NCBI GenBank assembly: GCA_049694275.1
Contig: JBAVQS010000398.1
Coordinates: 1-32,725, forward strand
Length of the DNA: 32,725 nt
From: JBAVQS01 sp049694275
GTDB taxonomy: Bacteria; Chloroflexota; Anaerolineae; UBA4142; SHND01
Direction of reading: 5' to 3'
The notes beneath the pieces were generated by a model, which saw only the letters and a program-made list of their open reading frames with translations, was not told the DNA's origin and searched no databases. Positions 1 to 7,168 of the stretch are shown piece by piece; within the stretch, counting starts at the first letter, position 1, and the number at the start of each line of letters is the position of its first letter. The position numbers were made by a program, and so were the translations under genes.

Positions 1-335
1 AACTGGTCAAACGGGATTTCGAGGACGTTGATCGTCGCATTCGGGAACTGCTTCTTGGCGGCGTCCACCAACTGATTGATCGAAGCTTCTTCCTGGTCAC
101 CGGTGTGGTAACCATCCCAAATCGTGATCGTGCCCTTGACATCTCCACTCCCTGCGGCCGGGGCTTTAGTAGCGGCGGGGGCCGAGGTCGCGGCGGGGGC
201 CGAAGTGGCGGCCGGGGCCGAGGTCGCGGCGGGGGCTGAAGTGGCGGCCGGGGCGGGCGTCGTGGTAGTGCACCCGACAACGGCCAGAACCAGAGCGATC
301 AGCAGCGCGCCGATTACCCAATACTTACCTTTCAT
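1..335 (-). CDS. ABC transporter substrate-binding lipoprotein, N-terminal part
   Basis: This is the first 111 codons of a minus-strand gene that runs off the left edge. The start is ATG at 335-333 with a perfect Shine-Dalgarno (AGGAGGA, 341-347) five bases upstream. Residues 1-21 form a signal peptide ending in the lipobox VVGC, with the lipidated Cys at 22. A spacer of six near-identical hexapeptides (APAATS type, an 18-bp period at DNA level) follows. The mature domain then begins with GTITIWDGYHTGDQEEAS, the usual first strand of family 1 extracellular solute-binding proteins (maltose or multiple-sugar type). The expected role is capture of a sugar outside the cell and delivery to an ABC permease that would lie beyond the edge. 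The substrate cannot be told from this fragment. Confidence 0.85.
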   Translation of the reverse strand, partial: MKGKYWVIGALLIALVLAVVGCTTTTPAPAATSAPAATSAPAATSAPAATSAPAATKAPAAGSGDVKGTITIWDGYHTGDQEEASINQLVDAAKKQFPNATINVLEIPFDQ

Positions 336-549
336 CTTTCTCCTCCTAAAATGTCACAATGAAATTGAGAGATTCGTATTGCCTGGCAGGGGCAACGTCG
401 GTATTGCGAGTGTGCCGGAACACCTCCTCTATACGGCGTCTGGGCCGCGGTTTGCGATTCGCGGCGGAAGCAGGGCGCGCCAGGCGTGACGCGCACTCTG
501 TCGCATGCCTGCACAATGGGACTTGTGCAGACATGCGGCTATCGAAATC
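336..549. other. Non-coding gap between ssb and the binding-lipoprotein gene
   Basis: These 214 bases hold no convincing gene; the small ORFs in several frames have no ribosome binding site and no recognisable protein. They contain the hairpin at 503-536 and the Shine-Dalgarno of the lipoprotein gene at 341-347. No clear -35/-10 pair was found for the lipoprotein gene. Confidence 0.6.
503..536 (-). repeat. Inverted repeat 14 bases past the ssb stop
   Basis: The arms GCATGCCTGCACAA (503-516) and TTGTGCAGACATGC (523-536) pair over 14 positions with one mismatch (508/531) around a 6-base loop. It sits just 3' of ssb on the minus strand but has no T-run, so it is not a textbook intrinsic terminator. 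It could stabilise the ssb 3' end, separate ssb from the lipoprotein gene, or be a protein site. Confidence 0.6.
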
Positions 550-987
550 CTAAAAGGGCAACTCTTCTTCAGTCATTGGCTCGCCCCCCATAACCGGAGC
601 TGGGGCAGGCAGGTTAGCGCCGCCGGCATCGGCGTTTTCTCCCTTGGGGCTAAGAAAGCGGACCGTGGAAGCGCGAACCTCGAAGGACGCCGCTGCGGTG
701 CCATCCTTGCGTGTATAGACGCGCGGGCCGCCGGTTTTGTCGTCCACAATCAGAGATCCTTCCACCAGGACTTTGCGCCCCTTGGCGAGATACTGATTAC
801 AAATCTCGGCCTGTTTGCCAAAGACCGAAACCCGAAACCAGGCGGTTTCTTCTTTTGGCTGGCCTGAAGCGTCGGTCCATTTGCGGCTCGTCGCGATCGA
901 GAAGGTGGTCACCGGGGTACCAGTGGGAGTGTAGCGCATTTCCGGGTCACGGCCCAGATTCCCGACGAGAACTAAAAGTTGATACAT
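550..987 (-). CDS. ssb: Single-stranded DNA-binding protein
   Basis: A 145-residue SSB that coats single-stranded DNA in replication, repair and recombination. An OB fold fills residues 1 to about 110, with the family pattern LVGNLGRDPEMRYTPTG near the start, followed by the aromatic and beta-strand stretch around WFRVSVFGKQAE. A short Pro/Ala-rich linker leads to the acidic tip EEELPF, which corresponds to the partner-recruiting tail (DDDIPF in E. coli). An upstream in-frame start at 1029 exists, but ATG 987 has AAGGAGGC (991-998) directly before it and gives the canonical N-terminus. It is monocistronic or first in a minus-strand pair, with its own strong promoter at 1032-1060. Confidence 0.95.
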   Translation of the reverse strand: MYQLLVLVGNLGRDPEMRYTPTGTPVTTFSIATSRKWTDASGQPKEETAWFRVSVFGKQAEICNQYLAKGRKVLVEGSLIVDDKTGGPRVYTRKDGTAAASFEVRASTVRFLSPKGENADAGGANLPAPAPVMGGEPMTEEELPF

Positions 988-1031
988 GTCGCCTCCTTGT
1001 GCTTGCTCGCAGGGTTTATCGAACTGCACTG

Positions 1032-1060
1032 ATTATAGCACCATCCAAAACGGCATGCAA
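1032..1060 (-). promoter_or_regulatory. ssb promoter, TTGCAT-N17-TATAAT with extended -10
   Basis: On the minus strand the -35 TTGCAT (1055-1060) and -10 TATAAT (1032-1037) are 17 bases apart, with TG one base before the -10. The string GGTGCTATAATC is shared with the beta-helix promoter at 10833-10861. Confidence 0.75.
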
Positions 1061-1183
1061 GATACATGGGCGCTCCCGGCGTGTTTGACGCCGCTCAAAA
1101 ATGCTACGTCTCCCCGGTCGGTCATTTATTCATCGACCGCAAGATTTTGGGAACGACCGGATAGCCTTATCCGCCATTCGAGA

Positions 1184-1189
1184 TATAAT
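1184..1189 (+). promoter_or_regulatory. -10 box TATAAT close to a start codon
   Basis: A perfect TATAAT ends 10 bases before ATG 1200, which leaves a leader of only about 4 bases. No good -35 is visible 16-18 bases upstream. The same spacing to a start codon recurs at recF (5270-5275). Confidence 0.5.
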
Positions 1190-1199
1190 GCGGGAGCTT

Positions 1200-4031
1200 A
1201 TGAACAAGACGCGCTCCCTCCTCGTCCTTACGATTTTTGCGGCCGCGACCGCTCTCATCACGGCGCCGTTCGTGCTCGTGCTGAACGGGACCCTGCGGGA
1301 TTGGGGAGATGCCCTGCTGCAAACGTGGACGCTGGGATGGAATGCGCAGCAACTGCTCGCCGATCCGCTGCACCTGTACGAGGCGCCGATTTTCTACCCC
1401 TACCCGCACACCCTGGCCTATTCCGATGCCCAGCTCTTGCAGTCGATGGTCGGCATGCCCCTGCTCCTTGCAACGGGGAACGCGCCGCTGGTCCACAACC
1501 TGGAGGTGCTGTTCGCCTTTGTCATGAACGGGTACTGCATGTACCTGTTGATTCGCTCCTGGCGCGGCAGCGGATGGGCCGGGCTGGCCGGCGGATTTAT
1601 TTTTGCTTTTGGCTTTTATCATCTGAACCATTTTGGGCATCTCGATCTGCTGTGGACCCAGTGGATGCCCCTGACCCTGCTCTTTCTCGACCGGGCGCTG
1701 GACCGTGGCCGCACGCGTGATTTTGCGCTGGTCGGTTTTTTCTTTGTGCTCTCGGCGCTCTCGACCTTTTACTATGCCTTTTTCACAGCCGTCCTCATCG
1801 CCATTTATTTTCTGTGGCGTCTCGTCCAACGCCGCGGCCGGCTCGCGCCGCGCGTATGGATTGGCTTCGCGCTGGCGGGATTGGGCGCGCTGTTGTTCCT
1901 CATTCCCTTCGGCCTTCCCTATATCCAGCTCGCGCAGGACTTTGGGTTAAAACGCTCCCCCGCCGAGATTCGCGCGTTTAGCGCGACCTTCTCCAGCTAT
2001 CTCACCTCACTCAGCCTCAACCCGGCCCTGTCTCCCAACGCGCTCTTTCCACCTGTGAATTTTGAAGCCGTATTATCCCCCGGCCTGTTTGCGCTCATCC
2101 TCGCCCTCTATGCGCTCATCCGCCGCGCCGCGGGCGCCCGAGCGGTCCCGCTCCTCCTGCTCGCCGGGGTTGCCCTTGTTCTCTCCCTGGGACTGGACAC
2201 GCAGGTGGCGAGGATGACGATTCCGATGCCCTATCGCTTGCTCTACGATTACGTTCCCGGATTCGGCGGCGCGATCCGGGCCATGAGCCGCTGGGGCGTG
2301 CTGGTCCTGTTCGCGGTTGCGCTGCTCGGTGGACTGGGCCTGGGGGAACTGGCGCAGCGAATGAACAAGACAAGCCGGTATGCGCCGGCCGCGTTGACAG
2401 GCCTGGCGCTGCTCGGGATGGTCCTGGAATATAACCAGGCCCCGATCGATTTCATCCCCGGACAGCCGTTCAGCCAGCCGACGCCGCCGGTTTATCAATG
2501 GCTGGCCGGACAGCCCGCCGGCATCCTCGCGGAATTGCCGCTCGGCGCGCCGGACGATCCATTCGCCCTCGACACCTGGTACCAGTACTATGCCCTGGTC
2601 CATCATTGGCGGCTCGTCAACGGGCGTTCCGGGTTTGCGCCCCCCTTTTATGACGACACCTACGCGCGGCTGTCCCATTTCCCCTCCGAGGATTCGCTGG
2701 ACCTGCTCGACGCGTTCCACGTCCGTTATGTGATCGTGCATACGGGCGGAAACGCCGACTGGAATCGCAACGCGCCGCGGCTTGCCCTTTTTACAGAGCG
2801 GGTGCATCTCGCGGTTTCCTTTGGCAGTGATCTGGTGTACGAGCTGTCGCCGCAGGCCCATCCGCAGGCGCGGCTCGAAGCTATCGCGCCGGATACCGCC
2901 GCTCCGGGCGCGCGTGTGTCCGGGGTCATCGTGGTGCGCGCGCTCGATAGTCATGATGCGCTCGTCAGCCCCAATGGACTCGTCGAGGTCCAGGCCGACT
3001 GGCTGGACGCTCGGGGGCAATCCCTCGCGCATAGCCAGTGGCGGCAGGCCGCGCCGGTCTTGGTCGACGACAGCGGCGCGCTTCTCCCGTTCGACCTCCC
3101 GGCCCCCGGCCAACCCGGACACTATTCGCTCCAGCTCGACCTGAACCTCCCCGGCGCGGCGCCTATGGTCACGCCGATCGACATTCAGCCCGCGATGACG
3201 CCGGCCGATGATCCCCCTTTGCAACTCGTCCGGGCCTGGACGCCGCGCTCCGCCGCGCGGTCGGGCGAGCCGCTGCGCGTGACGCTCGCCTGGCGCGCCC
3301 GCGCCCCGCTTGAGGACTATCGCGTCTTTATCCAGGTGCGCGACGCCGCCGGCCAGAATCGCGCCGAAATCACGACCGGGCTTGACCGCGACAATGTGCC
3401 CTTGCCGCGGCCCGCCGGCAGCGTCGTGGTCAACCAATACGCCATGCCCCTCCCCAAGGGGCTGCCGCAGGCATCGTATTCGATTATCGTCCAGGTGCTG
3501 GATACGGATGGGCAGCCGGTGGAAACAATGGAACCGGAGGGGGGGACCGAGATAGCGCTCGCGCTCGACCAGCGGGTTTGGATTGGGGCCGGCTGGGGGC
3601 AGAGCGCGGCCAAACCGCAGCACGCGTTGCAAGCCCGATTGGACAACGGAATCGACCTGCTCGGATATGATCTCAAGGAGACGCCTCTGCACGCCGGGGA
3701 CACGCTGTCCTTTGCGCTCTACTGGCTGGCGCGCGCACACCCCTCGGCCGATTACACGTTGTTCGTTCACCTCGTCGATGCCAGTGGAGGGATGGTCGCG
3801 CAGGGGGACGGGCCGCCGCGCGGGGGCGATTATCCCACCTCGGTCTGGAACGACGGCGAATGGGTCCGCGACGCGCGCATGCTTGCGCTGCCGCCCGCGA
3901 TTCCGCCGGGCGATTACACCCTGCGCATCGGCTGGTACCGTCCGGACACCGGCGAGCGCGCCCAGGTCATCGGCGCAGCGCCGGACGCCGGCGACCATAT
4001 CGATCTCATCCCCATTCAGATTCAGCCCTAA
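1200..4031 (+). CDS. Large membrane protein, GT-C/YfhO-like glycosyltransferase candidate
   Basis: A protein of 943 residues. Roughly the first 430 are a series of hydrophobic segments with long loops. After TM1 comes RDWGDALLQTWTLGWN and then a FYPYPHTLAYSDAQLL segment, an acidic/aromatic first loop typical of GT-C polyprenyl-phosphate-sugar glycosyltransferases and YfhO-like proteins. The remaining ~500 residues are soluble and probably extracytoplasmic. They hold beta-rich modules, including a C-terminal domain (GIDLLGYDL, then GDTLSFALYWLA and YTLFVHLVD) that I recall from other Chloroflexota membrane glycosyltransferases. The likely role is sugar transfer at the cell surface; the substrate is unknown. 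ATG 1200 has GGGAG (1192-1196) only 3 bases away; ATG 1188 lies inside the -10 box and is less likely. It is followed after 11 bases by an MFS gene, so the two are probably co-transcribed. Confidence 0.65.
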   Translation: MNKTRSLLVLTIFAAATALITAPFVLVLNGTLRDWGDALLQTWTLGWNAQQLLADPLHLYEAPIFYPYPHTLAYSDAQLLQSMVGMPLLLATGNAPLVHNLEVLFAFVMNGYCMYLLIRSWRGSGWAGLAGGFIFAFGFYHLNHFGHLDLLWTQWMPLTLLFLDRALDRGRTRDFALVGFFFVLSALSTFYYAFFTAVLIAIYFLWRLVQRRGRLAPRVWIGFALAGLGALLFLIPFGLPYIQLAQDFGLKRSPAEIRAFSATFSSYLTSLSLNPALSPNALFPPVNFEAVLSPGLFALILALYALIRRAAGARAVPLLLLAGVALVLSLGLDTQVARMTIPMPYRLLYDYVPGFGGAIRAMSRWGVLVLFAVALLGGLGLGELAQRMNKTSRYAPAALTGLALLGMVLEYNQAPIDFIPGQPFSQPTPPVYQWLAGQPAGILAELPLGAPDDPFALDTWYQYYALVHHWRLVNGRSGFAPPFYDDTYARLSHFPSEDSLDLLDAFHVRYVIVHTGGNADWNRNAPRLALFTERVHLAVSFGSDLVYELSPQAHPQARLEAIAPDTAAPGARVSGVIVVRALDSHDALVSPNGLVEVQADWLDARGQSLAHSQWRQAAPVLVDDSGALLPFDLPAPGQPGHYSLQLDLNLPGAAPMVTPIDIQPAMTPADDPPLQLVRAWTPRSAARSGEPLRVTLAWRARAPLEDYRVFIQVRDAAGQNRAEITTGLDRDNVPLPRPAGSVVVNQYAMPLPKGLPQASYSIIVQVLDTDGQPVETMEPEGGTEIALALDQRVWIGAGWGQSAAKPQHALQARLDNGIDLLGYDLKETPLHAGDTLSFALYWLARAHPSADYTLFVHLVDASGGMVAQGDGPPRGGDYPTSVWNDGEWVRDARMLALPPAIPPGDYTLRIGWYRPDTGERAQVIGAAPDAGDHIDLIPIQIQP

Positions 4032-4042
4032 CGCCGGACCTT

Positions 4043-5188
4043 ATGCAGATTCCGTCCGCGCGCACGCGCCCAATCGCTTTGGCTGAGGTGATTGTCGCCT
4101 GTTACCTCAGCATGTTTTTGCTCGGCCTGGCGTCCAATATCTATGGCCCCGCGCTGGTCTATCTCGCAGCCGAGACGCACGAATCCCCCGCGACACTGGG
4201 ATTGCTGGTTGTATTCCAATGGGTCGGATTTCTGTCGAGCGCGCTGGCGACGAACCGGTTCGCGCGCCGGTTCGAGGTGCGCCGGTCGATGGTGCTGGCG
4301 ACCGCGCTCGTCGGTCTCGGAGTGCTCGGGCTGATTGGGCTGCCGGTTCCGCTGAATCTTGCCTCGGCGCTGGTCATCGGGCTTGGCGCCGGCATGACCG
4401 AGATTCTGCTCAATCGCCTGGTCGAGCTGCTCGCGGCCGGCGCGCCCGCCGCCGAGCTCAACCGGATACACGCCATGTGGGGATTGGGCGCGGTGATGAT
4501 GCCGCTCGCGGTGGTCGGCGCGGTCTGGCTGGGCCTGGGCTGGCGCGGCGCGGGGCTTGTCGCGGTCGGCGTGGCCATTCTCACCGCCGGCCTGATCGTG
4601 CGCTGGCGCGAGTTTACCGTCCCGCATGGCGCCGGCGTCGACCTCAAGGGGCTCGCCTGGCGTTCCATCCTGCTCTTGATTCTCATGTTCATCATCTATG
4701 TGGGGGCCGAAGTGGCGGTCGGAACATGGGCGACCACCTTTTTCGCCAAGCTGGGACAGGGTCCCTTCCTCGGCGCGATCGCCACCTCTTTCTTTTTCGT
4801 GACCTTTACCATCGGACGGTTGACGCTGGCCGCGGTCCCGGAACGCGTGGGTTATGCTCGATCCATACGGGGGGCCATGCTCCTTGCGGCGGGAGCGCTG
4901 GCGCTGACGCTCTATACGCCGCTGGCCGTTGTCGGATTTGCATTGACCGGCATTGCGATGAGCATCGTCTTTCCGACCCTGTTCGCCTGGGCGGCCCGAA
5001 GGCATCCGGAGATTCGCCCGCAGATCGCCAGCGTCGTCCTCGCCGCGACGGCGGCCGGCGGAATCCTGCTGCCCTATGCGTTCGGCTGGGGCGTCGAGCT
5101 CTGGGGCGCTTGGACGCTCCCGCCGATGCTCATTGCGGCTTCCCTCACGGTGAGCCTGCTGACCCTCTTTGAGCCGAACGCGAACTGA
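4043..5188 (+). CDS. MFS transporter
   Basis: A 381-residue protein with about 12 hydrophobic segments, normal for the major facilitator superfamily. The cytoplasmic loop after TM2 reads NRFARRFEVRRSMV, the usual basic loop after TM2. At the start of the second half, VGAEVAVGTWATTFF resembles the signature of the fucose/glucose:H+ symporter branch, in which an acidic residue in TM7 follows Gly. This suggests a sugar or small polar solute, but that is inference. The start ATG 4043 lies 11 bases after the stop of the preceding membrane glycosyltransferase-like gene. Upstream in-frame extension into that gene was rejected because it would overlap real coding sequence. The Shine-Dalgarno is weak (CCGGACC), which fits translational coupling. 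A hairpin repeat follows the stop. Confidence 0.8.
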   Translation: MQIPSARTRPIALAEVIVACYLSMFLLGLASNIYGPALVYLAAETHESPATLGLLVVFQWVGFLSSALATNRFARRFEVRRSMVLATALVGLGVLGLIGLPVPLNLASALVIGLGAGMTEILLNRLVELLAAGAPAAELNRIHAMWGLGAVMMPLAVVGAVWLGLGWRGAGLVAVGVAILTAGLIVRWREFTVPHGAGVDLKGLAWRSILLLILMFIIYVGAEVAVGTWATTFFAKLGQGPFLGAIATSFFFVTFTIGRLTLAAVPERVGYARSIRGAMLLAAGALALTLYTPLAVVGFALTGIAMSIVFPTLFAWAARRHPEIRPQIASVVLAATAAGGILLPYAFGWGVELWGAWTLPPMLIAASLTVSLLTLFEPNAN

Positions 5189-5200
5189 TCCCGATTTTCA

Positions 5201-5260
5201 ACTTACCTTACCCACGTCATTTCGACCGTAGGGAGAAATGACACTGGGTGTGCAAGGTGA
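5201..5260. repeat. Imperfect palindromic repeat between the MFS gene and recF
   Basis: The core arms GTCATTTC (5216-5223) and GAAATGAC (5235-5242) are perfect and enclose an 11-base loop. The outer flanks pair further with gaps (ACCTT near 5205 with AAGGT near 5254). The core resembles the GTCATTTCGAGCG...GAAAT type of dispersed intergenic repeat found in many environmental bacteria. It may also end the upstream operon. Confidence 0.6.
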
Positions 5261-5269
5261 GTTTTCAAG

Positions 5270-5275
5270 TATAAT
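5270..5275 (+). promoter_or_regulatory. -10 box TATAAT of recF
   Basis: A perfect TATAAT ends exactly 10 bases before ATG 5286. No Shine-Dalgarno lies between them, so recF mRNA from this promoter would be almost leaderless. The -35 is not recognisable. Confidence 0.5.
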
Positions 5276-5285
5276 ATCCCGGCCT

Positions 5286-6482
5286 ATGTATTTGTCCCAA
5301 CTGGAACTCACCAACTTTCGTAATTATGCTCACCTGGAGCTCGCGCTGGGGCCGGGGATGACTCTCCTCCACGGCAACAATGCGCAGGGCAAGACCAACC
5401 TGCTGGAAGCGATTTTTTACCTGGCGACGGCGCGGTCGCCGCACGCCGGAGCCGAGCGCGAGTTGATTCGCTGGGGCGCGTCCACCGAGCCCATCCCGTT
5501 CGCGCGCGTCGAGGCGCAGGTCATGCGCCACAACGACGAGCGCGTTCGCCTGGAGATCATCCTGGTGCAGGGTGTCGACGAGCGCCAGAACCCGTCGAGC
5601 CGCGTGACCAAGCGCATCAAGGTCAATGGGGTCAACAAGCGGTCGCTGGACCTGTTCGGCCAGGTGACCGTCGTGCTCTTTTTGCCCGAAGACCTGGACC
5701 TGGTCTTTGGCTCACCCAGCGCGCGCCGCCGCTACCTCGACACCACCCTCGCGCAGATCGACCCGCGCTATAACCGCCTGCTGGCGCAGTTTGGCCAGGT
5801 GCTGGAACAGCGGAATGCGCTCTTGCGCGATTTTCGCGAGCGGCCGTTCGACGCGATCGAGTTAGAGACGTGGGATGCCAAGCTCGTCGAGACGGGGGCG
5901 TATATCATCGCGCGCCGCGCACAGGCGGTCGCCGATTACAACCTGCTGGTGCGCGACATTCACCCGCGCCTGACGGAAAAGGGCGAGCGCCTGGATATTG
6001 CCTACCAGCCGACGGTGCCGCTCGACGGGCCGCTCCCTAATCAGCAGTTGACGCTGGCCCTCGGCGGCGCGCTCGCGCCGGTCGACGGCGTGGCGGCCCA
6101 GTTCCAACGGCAGCTCCAGGCAATGCGCTCGCGCGAGTTGGGGGCCGGGATGACGCTGGTGGGGCCGCACCGCGACGACCTGCGCTTTTTCATCGACGGC
6201 GTCGATATGATCACCTATGCCTCACGGGGGCAGGGACGGACGATTGCCCTCTCGCTCAAGATGGCCGAGCGGGAGCTGATGCGCGCCGAGACGGGCCAGG
6301 AGCCGATCCTGCTCCTCGACGACGTCATGTCGGAACTGGACCGGACGCGGCGCGCCGCGCTCTCGCATCTGATCCAGACGACCTCGCAGGCGATTGTCAC
6401 CTGCACCGATTTGGAGGATTTTGGAGAGGAACTCCTCGCACAGGCTCACGTGCTACAGGTGAGTGAAGGCGAGATTCGGTAG
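5286..6482 (+). CDS. recF: DNA replication and repair protein RecF
   Basis: A 398-residue SMC-like ATPase that helps load RecA at gaps in single-stranded DNA. The N-terminus MYLSQLELTNFRNY is canonical. Walker A GNNAQGKT spans residues 30-37, the signature LVGPHRDDL lies in the last third, and Walker B with the D-loop reads LLLDDVMSELD. Length matches the family (about 360-400). An ORF extension to 5238 is possible, but ATG 5286 gives the conserved N-terminus. It has no Shine-Dalgarno and sits just after a TATAAT box. The usual dnaA-dnaN-recF-gyrB neighbours are absent. The next gene, 79 bases on, is an unrelated ArsR regulator. Confidence 0.95.
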   Translation: MYLSQLELTNFRNYAHLELALGPGMTLLHGNNAQGKTNLLEAIFYLATARSPHAGAERELIRWGASTEPIPFARVEAQVMRHNDERVRLEIILVQGVDERQNPSSRVTKRIKVNGVNKRSLDLFGQVTVVLFLPEDLDLVFGSPSARRRYLDTTLAQIDPRYNRLLAQFGQVLEQRNALLRDFRERPFDAIELETWDAKLVETGAYIIARRAQAVADYNLLVRDIHPRLTEKGERLDIAYQPTVPLDGPLPNQQLTLALGGALAPVDGVAAQFQRQLQAMRSRELGAGMTLVGPHRDDLRFFIDGVDMITYASRGQGRTIALSLKMAERELMRAETGQEPILLLDDVMSELDRTRRAALSHLIQTTSQAIVTCTDLEDFGEELLAQAHVLQVSEGEIR

Positions 6483-6493
6483 CCTCTTCGCGT

Positions 6494-6521
6494 TTGACAG
6501 GTCCGTTTTCCGTTATATAAT
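6494..6521 (+). promoter_or_regulatory. Promoter TTGACA-N16-TATAAT of the arsR-type gene
   Basis: The -35 TTGACA (6494-6499) and -10 TATAAT (6516-6521) both match consensus, with a 16-base spacer. The -10 lies entirely inside the palindrome at 6516-6549. Confidence 0.85.
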
Positions 6522-6549
6522 CAATTCGATAGCTATCGAATTGATTATA
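6516..6549. promoter_or_regulatory. 34-bp perfect palindromic operator
   Basis: The half-site TATAATCAATTCGATAG (6516-6532) is followed directly by its exact reverse complement (6533-6549), giving 17 + 17 matched bases with no spacer. It covers the -10 box and the presumed transcription start, and ends one base before the Shine-Dalgarno GGAG (6551-6554) of an ArsR-family gene. It is strongly AT-rich in a GC-rich region. ArsR dimers bind such inverted repeats, so autorepression is the natural reading. Confidence 0.8.
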
Positions 6550-6561
6550 CGGAGTAAAAGC

Positions 6562-7116
6562 ATGGAAACGGAAGCCTCCCCTTTACTCGCCTTTTTCAAG
6601 GCCCTCGCGGACGAATCGCGATTAAAAATTGTCGGGTTGCTGGCGAACCAGCCGCGCAGCGTGGACGAGCTGGCCGCGATGCTGGCGCTGAGCGCGCCCA
6701 CCGTGTCTCATCACCTGGGACGGCTGCAGCAGGTGGGGCTGGTCGAGGCGCGCTCCCAGCAGTATTACAGCGTCTATGCCCTGCGCGTCGACGCGCTGCA
6801 AGAGATGGCGCGCCAGGTGCTTTCGACGGAAACGCTGGCGCAAGAGGCTGAGGGGGTGGATCAGGATGCGTTCGCGAAAAAGGTCCTGAAGGATTACCTC
6901 GTGCGCGGCAAGCTGAGAAACATCCCGAGCCAGCTCAAAAAGAGGCAGGTCATCCTCCGCTGGCTGGTGGACAAGTTCGAAGCGGGGCGTCATTACCCGG
7001 AAAAGCAGGTCAACGAGATCCTCAAGCAGGTGCATGAGGACTGCGCTACCCTGCGCCGCGAGCTGGTCGATTACAAGTACATGGCGCGCAAGGACGGACA
7101 GTACTGGCGGCTTTAG
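6562..7116 (+). CDS. ArsR-family transcriptional regulator with C-terminal DUF2087 domain
   Basis: A 184-residue protein. Residues ~8-85 are a winged helix of ArsR type: FFKALADESRLKIVGLL, then a recognition helix in LSAPTVSHHLGRLQQVGLVE. The metal-binding ELCVCDL motif of ArsR/SmtB is absent, so it is probably not a classical metal sensor. Residues ~115-184 match DUF2087, with a basic start (KLRNIPSQLKKRQVILRWL) and the run VNEILKQVHEDCATLRRELVDY before the terminal GQYWRL. This fusion is common in Gram-positive bacteria and Chloroflexota; its ligand is not known to me. ATG 6562 has GGAG seven bases upstream; an upstream in-frame start at 6463 would translate the promoter and was rejected. 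Autoregulation is likely through the palindrome at 6516-6549. No obvious target gene is adjacent. Confidence 0.88.
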   Translation: METEASPLLAFFKALADESRLKIVGLLANQPRSVDELAAMLALSAPTVSHHLGRLQQVGLVEARSQQYYSVYALRVDALQEMARQVLSTETLAQEAEGVDQDAFAKKVLKDYLVRGKLRNIPSQLKKRQVILRWLVDKFEAGRHYPEKQVNEILKQVHEDCATLRRELVDYKYMARKDGQYWRL

Positions 7117-7168
7117 CCACAGTGCGCGGGATGAGAGATACAAATAGTTGGACCGCTACTCCTTTTCA

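Noticed and set aside
2073..3998. 641-residue minus-strand frame opposite the membrane glycosyltransferase-like gene
   Set aside because: Same kind of shadow: low-complexity Arg/Gly/Glu content and no start signal, while the plus frame has membrane helices and ordered domains.
5189..5285. Replication origin next to recF
   Set aside because: There are no DnaA-box clusters and no dnaA or dnaN nearby; the gap holds a hairpin repeat and a promoter box.
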